Below are positions 1-9,357 of a stretch of 57,070 bases of DNA, piece after piece (the stretch's first letter is position 1; every line of letters begins with the position of its first letter). Both the position numbers and the translations under genes were made by a program. The notes beneath the pieces were generated by a model, which searched no databases, had not been told where the DNA came from, and worked only from the letters and a program-made list of their open reading frames with translations. Origin of the DNA: an uncultured Lachnospiraceae bacterium (GTDB taxonomy: Bacteria; Bacillota_A; Clostridia; Lachnospirales; Lachnospiraceae); contig CANOBT010000018.1 of assembly GCA_947564305.1 (NCBI GenBank), positions 1-57,070 of the forward strand. The letters are read 5' to 3'.

Positions 1-289
1 GTACTTCAAAAGACTGGAACACCATTTCCTTCAGAACCGTTATAAAGATGAGAAATCCTTTGAATCTGCGATTGCGCAATTTTCGTGCTGTCTCCATACC
101 ATCCATTTTTCCCATCTGGATATCAAGAAAAAGAATGTCTATTCTCCTGTTAGATAGAAGCAATTCCTCTCCATTGGGGAATTGGAAAATTGATATTTCT
201 ATATTTTTATTATGAAAAAAATAAGATACCATTTCTTTAATTTTATCTGACATATATTGTTCATCATCACAAATCGCAATATGAATCAC
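1..289 (-). CDS. LytTR-type response regulator, receiver domain (truncated by window edge)
   Basis: Reads from a GTG start at 289 preceded by a strong AGGAGG at a 7-base distance, and runs off the left end of the window. The visible 96 residues form a response-regulator receiver domain: the acidic pair in ICDDE near residue 8 and the phospho-acceptor aspartate in LFLDIQMGKMDG. A short receiver with this ILFLDIQM..MDGMETA pattern is typical of the AlgR/AgrA/LytTR class, so a C-terminal LytTR DNA-binding domain is expected outside the window (inference). No partner kinase is visible here; the hybrid kinase upstream is separated from it by a terminator, so they are probably separate transcripts. 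Confidence 0.75.
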   Translation of the reverse strand, partial: MIHIAICDDEQYMSDKIKEMVSYFFHNKNIEISIFQFPNGEELLLSNRRIDILFLDIQMGKMDGMETARKLRNRRFKGFLIFITVLKEMVFQSFEV

Positions 290-428
290 ATCATCACCTC
301 CTCCTAAAGCAAGTATTTTACCATCCACCGATTGTGAAAGCAATAAGAATGCTCTGAAATGTCTTTTTATTGCCGTAGAATGATTGCCGCCTTTGTTCTT
401 TCTCTACGTTTATTTGGTTGAATTTCAT

Positions 429-470
429 AAAAAAAGCAGTACTCATTTAAAAGAAAAAATAAGTACCGCT
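429..470 (-). terminator. Rho-independent terminator after the hybrid kinase gene
   Basis: On the minus strand a roughly 14-base-pair stem (arms AGCGGTACTTATTT and AAATGAGTACTGCT, with two G-T pairs) is followed directly by a run of seven T. It lies 20 bases after the stop codon of the hybrid sensor kinase. Confidence 0.8.
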
Positions 471-489
471 ATCTTCTTATGAATAATCT

Positions 490-3051
490 TTATGGAAGCC
501 ATTTATCTAATGCCGCCAAAAGTCTGTCCAAGTCCACAGGTTTCATCACAAGGTCGTTCATTCCCGCATCCTTAGCCCGCGACACATCTTCCTGGAAAGC
601 ATTCGCAGTCACTGCAACAATGGGAATACGCAGAAGGTCCTCCCTGCCCGAATCCCGAATGGCCTGGGATGCCTCGTATCCATCCATCACCGGCATCTGA
701 AGGTCCATAAAAATCAAATCGTAATAAGCCGGTGGATTCTTCTGCACCAACTCTACCGCTTCCGCGCCATTTTCAGCTGTTTCCACCAGAATACCCGCCT
801 TGTTGAGCAGCTTCCGGACAATGAGCATGTTTATCTCAATGTCCTCCACCAGCAAAACTCGAATCCCTGCGTGGCGTGTAATGGGCTTTGGTCCGCCTCC
901 CGCTTCCGTCTGTTCTGTTTGACAGGCCTTCTCTTGGATTGAAGAGTGATGTGAAGAACTTTCCTCCAATTTAAAAAACACATGCACAATAAATTTTGAA
1001 CCGCGTCCCGGCTCACTCTCCACCTTAATGTCGCCGCTCATCAGTTTCACAATAGTCTGAGCGATTGGGAGGCCCAGTCCTGTTCCCAAATCGCCCTGAC
1101 CCGATTCCCCACGCACAAACGGTTCAAAAATCTTAGGTTGGAAGGATGGAGCGATACCCGCTCCCGTATCTTCCACGATAAATTCGTAATATCCACTTTT
1201 CAATGCACGGGAAGGTATCTCACGCGCCCTGAAAGTGACCGTTCCACCAGAGGGAGTGTATTTCACCGCGTTGTCCAGAAGATTGCTCAGGACCTGCTGA
1301 AATCGCTCAGGATCTCCAAGCACAGCCATATGTTCAAAAGAAGCGATATCAACCTTTAACCGTAAATCTTTCTTCATAGCGGCGCTTCTGGCCTGATCCA
1401 GAACCAGATTAATCTCGTCTGTCAATTCGAACCTCGTTTCGTTTAATACCATGCCGCCGCTCTCAATTTTAGACATATCCAGAACCTCATTTATGAGGAT
1501 GAGAAGCCGACGACCAGAGGCATCGATTTTTTCCAAACAGTCCCTAACTTGAGCGCTGTCATCCAGATGAGAAAGAGCGATGGATGCCATACCTAAAACA
1601 GCGTTCATTGGAGTACGCATATCATGACTCATGCGGGCGAGAAAATCGCTCTTAGCCTGGCTTAAATCCTCTGCTGTATGGAAAGCATCCCGCAAGGTCT
1701 GCTGAACGGCATCCTTCTGGCACTGAAGCGCAGTCACGTCCTGAATAGCAAAAATTAACGATACCGGCACGCCGTCTTTTTGACGAAGGCTTAACACAGA
1801 AACATTCTCCCAACAATCCTCGTCCCAGTGAATACGGTATTCATACTGGAAAAATGGACCCCCCTCTCCCAGCGTTGTTTTAATCTTCTCCAATCCGGAA
1901 GAAATAAGAGAAGAATCTTCAGACCTGTCACAGCAATAATGTGAGGACATATAGTGTTTCAGTGACGCCACGTTTCCCCGGGCAGGCAGACCGGGCGGAG
2001 TGCCTTTCAGATATTCATAACTCTGCTGCTCCAACTCCAGAATCACAAGCCTGGCAAACAAAGGCACCAATCCCTCCACGATTCCGCTCAGCCTGGCCTT
2101 CTCTGAGGTCAGCTGGCGTCTCTTATGCAGGTTTGTAATGATCAGATATGCCGCATAAATCAGGAAGAGGGTTATCAGACGAAGCTCCAGCTTGATTCCG
2201 ATGCTGTTTGCTCCGGCCTCCATCTGCCTGGTAACAATGGATGGGAACGTCTGTACCAGCATCCAGTCTTCCCCGATTGGAACCAAAGAAACGCTGATAT
2301 CCTCCGATGCCTCCTGCGCCGTAAAACAAAAAGCATCACGGGCCGCAAAAGCATCCCGAATCTCCGACAACAACTCTTCAGAAACTACATTATCCTGCGC
2401 CAGACCTTCCTGCAGGCTTTCTACAGGAGAACTATAGCCATAGGACGAGATGACGGTACCGTCTTCCATACAAATCAGGCTTTTCGCGTCCACGTCAAAA
2501 AATTTAACAGAAATAGCCTGCCGCAGGCTTTTTTCCCGGAACATACCATTCAGCACGCCGATGATTTCGCCATGATAGCGGACAGGTGCATAAAAGTTAA
2601 TCAGAGTCTCATTGGTGATTCGCGAATTATAGATTATGTGAAACCCGGTTTCTCCCTGAATTCCCTTTAAATAGTTATTTCTGTCTGAGGAATCGGAGGT
2701 CTGTCCGTCCGCATTATGATTGAGCCCGTCCGCATCAATAAATTCCACATAATCAAAAACAGAGGTCTCCTGTAAGAGTTTCAAAAATTCCTGCCCAATC
2801 CAAGGCTCTTGAATCGTCTCGGCAACTGTGATCGACAACAGATTCAAAGTTGTTGACCTGGCCTCCAGCATATCCTCTACCCGGCTGGCTGTCTGGACCG
2901 CAGCGTCCTGGGCGTACCTTTGGTTCTGCTGCAATATCCGCATCTGGTTCTCCCTGGCAAAGGAAAAGAACGAGACGATTGCAGCACAAAACAAAATCGT
3001 CACCAACACATGATGCCTCCAGGCAATCCGTCCCCTGTTGTCTGTCTCCAT
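490..3051 (-). CDS. Membrane hybrid sensor histidine kinase/response regulator
   Basis: 853 residues. A membrane helix at about residues 14-32, an extracellular sensor region to about 285 (Cache-like by length and position), a second membrane helix near 288-308, a probable PAS-like stretch, then the kinase core: phospho-acceptor histidine in MSHDMRTPMN near residue 474, N box DNAVKYTPSGG, G1 DTGAGI and G2 GTGLGLPIA. The C-terminal 125 residues are a receiver domain with the phospho-acceptor aspartate in FMDLQMPVMDGYE and the conserved lysine in VMKPVD. It senses an unknown extracellular signal and relays phosphate internally. The start at 3051 has GGGAGGG in front. No output DNA-binding domain is present, so a further relay partner is needed. 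Confidence 0.93.
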   Translation of the reverse strand: METDNRGRIAWRHHVLVTILFCAAIVSFFSFARENQMRILQQNQRYAQDAAVQTASRVEDMLEARSTTLNLLSITVAETIQEPWIGQEFLKLLQETSVFDYVEFIDADGLNHNADGQTSDSSDRNNYLKGIQGETGFHIIYNSRITNETLINFYAPVRYHGEIIGVLNGMFREKSLRQAISVKFFDVDAKSLICMEDGTVISSYGYSSPVESLQEGLAQDNVVSEELLSEIRDAFAARDAFCFTAQEASEDISVSLVPIGEDWMLVQTFPSIVTRQMEAGANSIGIKLELRLITLFLIYAAYLIITNLHKRRQLTSEKARLSGIVEGLVPLFARLVILELEQQSYEYLKGTPPGLPARGNVASLKHYMSSHYCCDRSEDSSLISSGLEKIKTTLGEGGPFFQYEYRIHWDEDCWENVSVLSLRQKDGVPVSLIFAIQDVTALQCQKDAVQQTLRDAFHTAEDLSQAKSDFLARMSHDMRTPMNAVLGMASIALSHLDDSAQVRDCLEKIDASGRRLLILINEVLDMSKIESGGMVLNETRFELTDEINLVLDQARSAAMKKDLRLKVDIASFEHMAVLGDPERFQQVLSNLLDNAVKYTPSGGTVTFRAREIPSRALKSGYYEFIVEDTGAGIAPSFQPKIFEPFVRGESGQGDLGTGLGLPIAQTIVKLMSGDIKVESEPGRGSKFIVHVFFKLEESSSHHSSIQEKACQTEQTEAGGGPKPITRHAGIRVLLVEDIEINMLIVRKLLNKAGILVETAENGAEAVELVQKNPPAYYDLIFMDLQMPVMDGYEASQAIRDSGREDLLRIPIVAVTANAFQEDVSRAKDAGMNDLVMKPVDLDRLLAALDKWLP

Positions 3052-3123
3052 TTACACCCTCCCTGGACCACTGTTTTGTGGTCAAATGACTTGCGATACC
3101 AACTGCTGATACCTGGTATACAT

Positions 3124-4965
3124 TCACTTCTGCCCTTCAATTTTCTCCGCCAGTTCCTGAAGATAGACCCAACGCTCCATCTTTTCCTCCAGCTGCGTCT
3201 CCTTATGTTCCTTTTCTTCCATCAATTGAGATAATCTGAAGGAGTTCGTCGCATTGGCTGCTATTTCTCCATCCAGCCTTTCAATCTCGGCTTCCAGTTC
3301 CTGGATATCCCCGTCAATGGTTTCAAACTCTCTCTGTTCTTTATAAGAAAATTTCAGCTTCTGAGTCCTGTTCTGGCGCTGCTCTCTGGCTCCCGGCTTC
3401 TTCCCGTCTTCCAAGGCCTGACCTGTTTTTGCTTTAGCCCCTTTTCCTCTATCCGAAGACACCTTCCCCGGAATTTGGATTTCCGCATCCGCCTGTTCTT
3501 TCTGACTTCTCAGCGCCTCCAGATAATCCGTGTATCCCCCTTCATACTGCCGCAGCTTTCCCCCATCCTCAAATGCCAGAATCCTATCTGCCACGTTGTC
3601 GAGAAAATAGCGGTCATGCGATACCGCAGCCACAATTCCCACAAAAGAATTCAAATAATCCTCCAATATCGTCAAGGTCGGGATGTCCAGATTATTGGAT
3701 GCTTCGTCCAACAGCAGCACATTGACATTCTGAAAAATCACTCCCAAAAGATAGAGACGCTGCTTCTCTCCCCCGGATAGTTTCCCAATCGGTGCATACT
3801 GCATATCCGGGGTAAACAAGAAACGCTCCAACATCTGGGACGCACTGATCTGCCCTTCTTTTGTCGTAATATATTCTCCGATATCCTTCACATAATCAAT
3901 TACACGCTGGCTGTCGTCCATAGGCTGCTCTTCCTGAGCAAAATACCCAATCCGTATAGTCTCCCCTGTTTCGACCGTTCCGGAATCCGGTTCTATAAGC
4001 CCGGCCATCATCTTGATCAAAGTAGATTTTCCACAGCCGTTCGGCCCCACAATCCCTACTTTCTGATTTTTCAAAAAAATATAATCAAAATCCCGGACAA
4101 TTGTTTTATTCCCATATTCCTTACTCAGATGGTGCAGTTCCATGGTCTTCTTTCCCATCCTTGTTTCCACCTGGTCCAGTTCCACTGTCTGGTCCCGAAC
4201 CGGAGCCGCTCCATTTTTTAATGCCTCCAGACGTTCCAGACGCGCCCTCTGCTTTGTACTCCTTGCACGGCATCCCCGTTTTGCCCATTCCAACTCCATA
4301 CGAAGCACACTCTGTCGTTTTCGCTCGGATGCCAGCTCCATCTCCTCACGTGCAGCCTTCATTTCCAGGAAACCGGAATAATCTGCTTCATAACCATAGA
4401 TTTTCCCATGACTGATCTCCAGGATTTTATTGCTCACCTGATCCAGAAAATACCGGTCATGAGTCACCATCAAAATCGTCCCGTGCAGTGTCTTCAAATA
4501 GTCCTCCAACCAGATGATCATCTGCTCATCCAGATGATTCGTGGGTTCATCCAGCAAAAGTACATCAAAATCCGATGCCAGTACTTTTGCCAGAGCCACT
4601 TTCCGCTTCTGCCCGCCGGATAAATGAGAAATCCGTGTATCATATTCCTGAATGCCAAGCTTTGTCAGATTACTCTGTGCACGCCACTGCGCCTCACAAT
4701 CCTGTATATAAGACAAAATCGTTGCATCCTCCGGGAACTCGGGATTTTGAGGAAGATATGCTGTCTTCAGATTGTTCTGCCGGATAACCTGTCCGTCATC
4801 CGGATTCTCCAGACCTGCCGTCATTTTCAGCAGTGTGGATTTCCCTGTACCGTTGATGCCTACAATCCCTATCTTATCCCCTTCATGTATTCCAATCGAA
4901 GCATCCTCGAAAACAGTTTTCTCACCATAAATTTTATGAATATGCTCAATATTAATAATATTCAC
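3124..4965 (-). CDS. ABC-F family ATPase, Uup/YfmR type
   Basis: 613 residues, with two ABC domains on one chain and no membrane segments. Walker A motifs GINGTGKST (about residue 38) and GPNGCGKST (about 306), signature motifs LSGGQKRK and LSGGEKQR, and Walker B LLLDEPTNHLD and LLLDEASNNLD are intact. A linker rich in arginine and glutamate between the domains corresponds to the P-site tRNA interaction motif, and residues about 530-610 form a charged coiled coil, as in Uup/YfmR. ABC-F proteins act on the ribosome E site to relieve stalling or, in some members, confer antibiotic resistance. The coiled-coil C terminus favours a housekeeping Uup-type role over resistance (inference). It starts 18 bases after the antiporter gene and is likely cotranscribed with it. 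Confidence 0.93.
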   Translation of the reverse strand: MNIINIEHIHKIYGEKTVFEDASIGIHEGDKIGIVGINGTGKSTLLKMTAGLENPDDGQVIRQNNLKTAYLPQNPEFPEDATILSYIQDCEAQWRAQSNLTKLGIQEYDTRISHLSGGQKRKVALAKVLASDFDVLLLDEPTNHLDEQMIIWLEDYLKTLHGTILMVTHDRYFLDQVSNKILEISHGKIYGYEADYSGFLEMKAAREEMELASERKRQSVLRMELEWAKRGCRARSTKQRARLERLEALKNGAAPVRDQTVELDQVETRMGKKTMELHHLSKEYGNKTIVRDFDYIFLKNQKVGIVGPNGCGKSTLIKMMAGLIEPDSGTVETGETIRIGYFAQEEQPMDDSQRVIDYVKDIGEYITTKEGQISASQMLERFLFTPDMQYAPIGKLSGGEKQRLYLLGVIFQNVNVLLLDEASNNLDIPTLTILEDYLNSFVGIVAAVSHDRYFLDNVADRILAFEDGGKLRQYEGGYTDYLEALRSQKEQADAEIQIPGKVSSDRGKGAKAKTGQALEDGKKPGAREQRQNRTQKLKFSYKEQREFETIDGDIQELEAEIERLDGEIAANATNSFRLSQLMEEKEHKETQLEEKMERWVYLQELAEKIEGQK

Positions 4966-4983
4966 AGTCCATTCCTCCTGCGG

Positions 4984-6300
4984 CTATACCTGCTCTTTCT
5001 TTGACGGAATCACAAAGATAAACAGCAGGGAACTGATCAGCAGCATATATGGGTAGAGCAGGTTCGGGATGATATCAAAAGCAGAAACTTCAAATCCCAG
5101 CTCTGCTGCTGCTGAGATTGCCACCAGCATCTGTGCTCCATAAGGAATAACTCCCTGAGAAATACAGGAAAACGTATCCAGGATGGACGCCGTCTTCTGC
5201 GGTGAAATATCATACTCCTCCGCCATTTCCTTTGCAATCGGATTTGCCATCACAATTGCCACCGTATTGTTCGCCGTAGCAATATCCATAGCGCCTACCA
5301 ACAGCCCAATACCAAGCTGTCCGCCCTTTTTCCCTTTAAAAATCTGTTTAATAAACGCCAGTAATGCCGCGAAGCCGCCATACTCATGAATCAGAGCGCA
5401 GATTGCAGAAACAAGGATTGCCACCATCGTTGTCTCAAACATCCCGGATGCCCCGGACCCCATATTTCCCAGCAATTCCGTTGCCTGTGTCGCCCCGGTC
5501 ACAAGCATGATAAACGAACCGGAGACAATACCAATCAACAGCACTACAAACACATTAATCCCAACAATCCCTCCGATCAAAACAAGAACATAAGGTATGA
5601 TCTGGATCAGATTATAATCTTTGACGATCCCCTCGCCCACTTCCGCATTCCATGTCTTCAGGAAAAAGATAACCAGTGTCACCAACGCAGCAGGAAGGGC
5701 AATTCCGAAGTTCTGCCTGAACTTGTCCTTCATCTGGCATCCCTGTCCGTTACATGCGGCAATGGTGGTATCAGAGATAAACGACAGATTGTCCCCAAAC
5801 ATTGCCCCGCTCATGACAGCCCCAATGCAGAGAGCAGTCCCAAAACCGGAACCGCTTGCCACAGATACCGCAATGGGCGTGATCAATGTAATCGTCCCAA
5901 CCGACGTCCCCATTGCAATGGATACAAAACAGCTTACGACAAACAACACCAGAACAGAAAAACGCGCCGGTATGATGGAAAGCAGGAAATAAGCGACGCT
6001 CTCCGCACTGCTCCGTCCGACAACACCAACAAAAATACCGGCTGTCAGAAAAATCAGTATCATCGTCATAATGTTTTTATCGCCCACGCCTTTTGCCATA
6101 ACTTCCAGCTTGTCATCAAATTTCAGCCCCGGATTCTGAATACATGCAACCAAAAGAGCTGCCAGGAACGACACCACAATCGGGATGTTATAAAATCCCA
6201 TCGGAATTTTTAAAACATACTCAAATAAAATCCCAAGTCCAAGATACAGTACCAGAAAAACACCAATCGGCAGCAACGCTTTACCATTTTTTTCTTTCAT
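4984..6300 (-). CDS. NhaC-family Na+/H+ antiporter-like membrane transporter
   Basis: 438 residues, almost entirely hydrophobic with about eleven membrane helices. Glycine-rich helices and the SISDTTIAA segment near residues 170-180 match the NhaC/Na+:H+ antiporter family of the ion transporter superfamily, some of whose members instead exchange organic acids or amino acids. Three ATG codons follow one another at 6306, 6303 and 6300; the third is chosen because GGGAGG then lies seven bases upstream, whereas it would abut the first. A TATAAT at 6371-6366 can serve as its -10. The substrate is not determined by the sequence. Confidence 0.85.
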   Translation of the reverse strand: MKEKNGKALLPIGVFLVLYLGLGILFEYVLKIPMGFYNIPIVVSFLAALLVACIQNPGLKFDDKLEVMAKGVGDKNIMTMILIFLTAGIFVGVVGRSSAESVAYFLLSIIPARFSVLVLFVVSCFVSIAMGTSVGTITLITPIAVSVASGSGFGTALCIGAVMSGAMFGDNLSFISDTTIAACNGQGCQMKDKFRQNFGIALPAALVTLVIFFLKTWNAEVGEGIVKDYNLIQIIPYVLVLIGGIVGINVFVVLLIGIVSGSFIMLVTGATQATELLGNMGSGASGMFETTMVAILVSAICALIHEYGGFAALLAFIKQIFKGKKGGQLGIGLLVGAMDIATANNTVAIVMANPIAKEMAEEYDISPQKTASILDTFSCISQGVIPYGAQMLVAISAAAELGFEVSAFDIIPNLLYPYMLLISSLLFIFVIPSKKEQV

Positions 6301-6365
6301 CATCATTCCTCCCTGATTCCAAGTGTAGAGAAGTCCCGTATTTTTCCATACATTTCCCCTACACG

Positions 6366-6394
6366 ATTATATATTAGTATGATTGTACCATTAA
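6366..6394 (-). promoter_or_regulatory. Candidate promoter of the NhaC-like gene
   Basis: On the minus strand TATAAT occupies 6371-6366 with a 17-base spacer to a poor -35 (TTAATG at 6394-6389). The weak -35 abuts the long palindrome at 6395-6436, so regulation by a protein bound there is possible but unproven. Confidence 0.45.
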
Positions 6395-6436
6395 ATGCAA
6401 AAATACTCTACATAAAAATGTAAAGTATTTTTGCAT
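6395..6436. repeat. 42-base AT-rich palindrome
   Basis: Two 19-base arms (left begins ATGCAAAAATAC, right ends GTATTTTTGCAT) with a single mismatch and an AAAA loop. It lies between the end of the transporter operon and the promoter of the NhaC-like gene. It could terminate transcription of the long minus-strand operon or act as an operator; the sequence does not decide between them. Confidence 0.7.
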
Positions 6437-6450
6437 GAGACGTATTTATT

Positions 6451-6481
6451 GCAGTTCACGGCCTAACCGGCCGTGAACTGC
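6451..6481. terminator. Perfect GC-rich hairpin after the transporter operon
   Basis: A perfect 13-base-pair stem (GCAGTTCACGGCC and its complement) with a five-base loop, about 50 bases after the stop of the last ATPase gene. No clear T-run follows on the minus strand, so it may stabilise the 3' end rather than act as an intrinsic terminator by itself. Confidence 0.5.
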
Positions 6482-6529
6482 GCATACATTTCCAGGATTA
6501 CGATTCACATAACATATCAACTGCCGGTT

Positions 6530-7510
6530 TTAAAGATTATGACAGGCCACAAGATGGCTGCCCCCCTGGTCCACAAGAGGCGGAGCCTGTGTTTTGCACA
6601 AATCCGTAGCATACTGGCACCGCGGATGGAACGGACATCCGGAAGGCGCATGGATAGGACTCGGAACTTCCCCTTCCAATACAATACGGCTTCTCTTCTG
6701 CTCCGTATAATAGTCCGTAATAGGAACGGCGGAGAGCAGCGCTTTTGTGTAGGGATGCATCGGTTTCGCATAAAGTTCCCCGGCATCCATCATTTCCACA
6801 ATATGTCCCAGGTACATGACAGCAATCGTATCTGCAATATGCCGTACAACAGCCAGATCGTGGGCAATAAACAGATAGGTGAGTCCCAGTTTCTCCTGAA
6901 GGCTTTCAAACAGGTTAATAATCTGTGCCTGAATGGAAACATCCAGGGCCGACACCGGCTCGTCACATACAATCAGCTTTGGATCACAGGCCAGTGCTCT
7001 GGCAATGCCAAGGCGCTGACGCTGTCCGCCGCTCATTTCATGGGGATAACGGCCCGCCATAGATGAATCCAGTTCCACCAGCGTTAAAAGTTCATTGATG
7101 CGCTCTTTCACATCTGTATCCGGCCGTTTCCTGCCGTCAGCCAAAACTGCTTCCCGGATGATTGAACCTACGGACTGCCTTGGATCCAGAGAACCATACG
7201 GGTCCTGGAAAATCAGTTGGATGCTTCTCCTATATGGCTTCAGCTGATTCTCAGATAATTTCGAAATATCGGTTCCCTCATAAAATATTTTTCCTTCCGT
7301 GGGTTCATAAATCCGAAGCACACATTTCCCGGCAGTTGTTTTTCCACAGCCGGATTCCCCCACCAGTCCAAATGTTTTCCCTGACTCAATCTGGAAATCA
7401 AGGCCGTCAACAGCTTTTACAAATTTAGTGGGTTTTCCAAACCAGGTGCTTTCGGCAGGAAAGTGCATTTTCAGATTTTCTACTTTTAAGAGAATATTTT
7501 GCTCGCTCAT
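6530..7510 (-). CDS. Oligopeptide/dipeptide-type ABC importer ATPase, DppF/OppF-like
   Basis: 326 residues. Walker A GESGCGKTTAGK near residue 50, signature MSGGQRQRLGIARAL, Walker B LIVCDEPVSALDVS, and the C-terminal extension of the Opp/Dpp family containing GCPFHPRCQYATDLC. ATG at 7510 is used: GGAGGGAGGAAAC stands before it and it overlaps the stop of the preceding ATPase gene by four bases (ATGA), while an upstream in-frame ATG would lie deep in that gene. It pairs with the DppD-like protein to power import through the DppB/C-like permeases. It is the last gene of the 13 kb operon. Confidence 0.93.
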   Translation of the reverse strand: MSEQNILLKVENLKMHFPAESTWFGKPTKFVKAVDGLDFQIESGKTFGLVGESGCGKTTAGKCVLRIYEPTEGKIFYEGTDISKLSENQLKPYRRSIQLIFQDPYGSLDPRQSVGSIIREAVLADGRKRPDTDVKERINELLTLVELDSSMAGRYPHEMSGGQRQRLGIARALACDPKLIVCDEPVSALDVSIQAQIINLFESLQEKLGLTYLFIAHDLAVVRHIADTIAVMYLGHIVEMMDAGELYAKPMHPYTKALLSAVPITDYYTEQKRSRIVLEGEVPSPIHAPSGCPFHPRCQYATDLCKTQAPPLVDQGGSHLVACHNL

Positions 7511-8511
7511 GTTTCCTCCCTCCTGATTTCCAGATGGCAGGCAGCAAAATGGCCATGCCCGCCCATCGGACGAAGCTCCGGATGCTGAGAACTTCTGCAC
7601 GTTTCATTTGCATAAGGGCAGCGCGGTGCAAATGCACAGGTGTCGTCCAGTTTCGCCAGATCCGGAGGAGCCCCCTCGATTGTCATCAAATGTTCGTGTT
7701 CGTCCGCATCCAGCTTTGGCACCGCATTGAGCAGACCTATCGTATAAGGATGGCAGGGTTTTGTCATCAGTTCCTCTGTGGTGCCGGATTCAATGATCCG
7801 CCCCGCATACATTACATAAATACGGTCAGCATAACGTGTCACCAGTCCCAGATTATGGGTTACCACAATCAGGGAAGTCTTCATTTTATCTACCACATCC
7901 AAAAGAAGCTCCATCACTTGCGCCTGCGTCGTCACATCCAACGCCGTCGTCGGCTCATCCGCCACGATTAGTCTGGAATTGCAGGCTACCGCAACAGCAA
8001 TCATCACACGCTGCCGCATCCCGCCGCTCATCTCAAATGGATAATTCTTCATGCGAGCCTCCGGCTCCGGAATCCCCACACTTGCCAGTGCATCAATTCC
8101 CATCTGCCAGGCATCTTTTTTGCTGACCTTTTTATGGGTCCGAATCACTTCTGTCAACTGTTTCCCTACCGTAATAACAGGATTCAGGCTGGTCATAGGT
8201 TCCTGGAAAATCATCGATATTTTTTCTCCCCGCACGGCACGCATCTCTTTGGAACCGGGCCTGAATTTCAGGATATCCTGTCCCTCCAGAATCGCCTCGC
8301 CCCCAAGAATCTTTCCGGGAGGAGACTGAATCAGCTGCATGACAGACATCTGGGTTACAGATTTTCCGCACCCGCTTTCCCCTACCACCGCAACAATCTC
8401 CTGTTCGTCTACATAATAAGATACATCATTGACCGCCTTTACTTCTCCCGAATCTGTAAAAAAAGAAGTTTTCAGGTGATTCACTTCTAACAAATGCTTT
8501 TTCTCAGCCAT
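7507..8511 (-). CDS. Oligopeptide/dipeptide-type ABC importer ATPase, DppD/OppD-like
   Basis: 334 residues. Walker A GESGCGKSVTQMS near residue 40, signature MSGGMRQRVMIA, Walker B LIVADEPTTALDVT, and the family C-terminal cysteine-bearing stretch CAFAPRCPYANETC. The gene begins one base after the DppC-like permease stop and ends overlapping the DppF-like gene, so the four transporter genes are translated together. Members of this family import peptides but also nickel, opines, glycosides and other small molecules; what is carried here is better judged from the enzymes upstream in the operon, which do not resemble peptidases. Confidence 0.93.
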   Translation of the reverse strand: MAEKKHLLEVNHLKTSFFTDSGEVKAVNDVSYYVDEQEIVAVVGESGCGKSVTQMSVMQLIQSPPGKILGGEAILEGQDILKFRPGSKEMRAVRGEKISMIFQEPMTSLNPVITVGKQLTEVIRTHKKVSKKDAWQMGIDALASVGIPEPEARMKNYPFEMSGGMRQRVMIAVAVACNSRLIVADEPTTALDVTTQAQVMELLLDVVDKMKTSLIVVTHNLGLVTRYADRIYVMYAGRIIESGTTEELMTKPCHPYTIGLLNAVPKLDADEHEHLMTIEGAPPDLAKLDDTCAFAPRCPYANETCRSSQHPELRPMGGHGHFAACHLEIRREET

Positions 8512-8512
8512 A

Positions 8513-9352
8513 TTACAGTTTCCCCCTTAATCTGGGATCCAGTGCGTCCCGCAGGCCGTCCCCCACCACGTTGAAAGCAACGACTACCAGGATAATACAG
8601 ACTCCCGGCAGGATGGACAAAAGCGGCGCAGTGGTCAAATAAGAATATCCGTCAGATACCATGGCCCCCCAAGTAGCAGTCGGCGGTGCAATCCCAACTC
8701 CCAGATAACTCATGGTGGCCTCCAGCATGATACCCTGTCCCAGATTCATCGTAAATAATACGATCAGGGACGGAAAACAGTTGGGAAGCAGGTGTTTCAG
8801 CAAAATCGTAAAATTTTTCAGCCCGATCAGCTTTCCGGCAGTCACATAATCACTTTCTTTGATAGACAGAACCTGTCCGTTGACCATACGGATATAAGTC
8901 GGAACCAGACTGACGCCGATGGAGATTACGATACTTAAAACTCCTCCGCCCAGAGCCGATGCCAATACCAGTGTAAAGATCAGGGCCGGGATTGCCAGAA
9001 TGGCATCCGTCAGCCTCATAATGACCTGATTCAAAACACCGCCGAAATAGCCGGCAACCAAACCCAGAAGAATCCCGATCACAGCGCTTAACGCCCCTGC
9101 AAGAATGCTGGTATACAAAGAAATCCTGGCCCCAAACAAAATCCTGCTCAAAACATCACGCCCCAGATAGTCCGTGCCAAGCAGATGCTCCGGTGATATC
9201 CCTTTCACAATATTTCTCAGGTCATTCACATTCGGGTCGCCGGGAGCCAGCAACGGAGCAAATACCGCCACAAAAATCAAAAGAACCACAACAGCAAAAC
9301 AGATTCCAGATAAAATGCCGCGGTTGAAAAAAACCTTTATTTTTCTTTTCAT
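8513..9352 (-). CDS. ABC importer permease, DppC/OppC-like
   Basis: 279 residues. The N-terminal OppC-type helix at about residues 12-35 is followed by the family motif GTDYLGRDVLSRILFGARIS near residues 58-77, then five membrane helices and the EAA-type cytoplasmic loop ending in PNCFPSLIVL. The start has GGAGG eight bases upstream, and the gene follows the DppB-like permease by five bases. It forms the channel together with that protein in the cytoplasmic membrane. Confidence 0.93.
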   Translation of the reverse strand: MKRKIKVFFNRGILSGICFAVVVLLIFVAVFAPLLAPGDPNVNDLRNIVKGISPEHLLGTDYLGRDVLSRILFGARISLYTSILAGALSAVIGILLGLVAGYFGGVLNQVIMRLTDAILAIPALIFTLVLASALGGGVLSIVISIGVSLVPTYIRMVNGQVLSIKESDYVTAGKLIGLKNFTILLKHLLPNCFPSLIVLFTMNLGQGIMLEATMSYLGVGIAPPTATWGAMVSDGYSYLTTAPLLSILPGVCIILVVVAFNVVGDGLRDALDPRLRGKL

Positions 9353-9357
9353 GACAT

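Noticed and set aside
2125..2670. Long open frame (181 codons) on the plus strand opposite the hybrid kinase gene
   Set aside because: It lies wholly inside a gene with clear kinase motifs, has no domain-like words and no ribosome binding site; it is a shadow of codon bias on the other strand.
5386..6213. 275-codon plus-strand frame opposite the NhaC-like gene
   Set aside because: Composition rich in histidine, asparagine and glutamine with no recognisable motif; it mirrors hydrophobic codons of the real gene.
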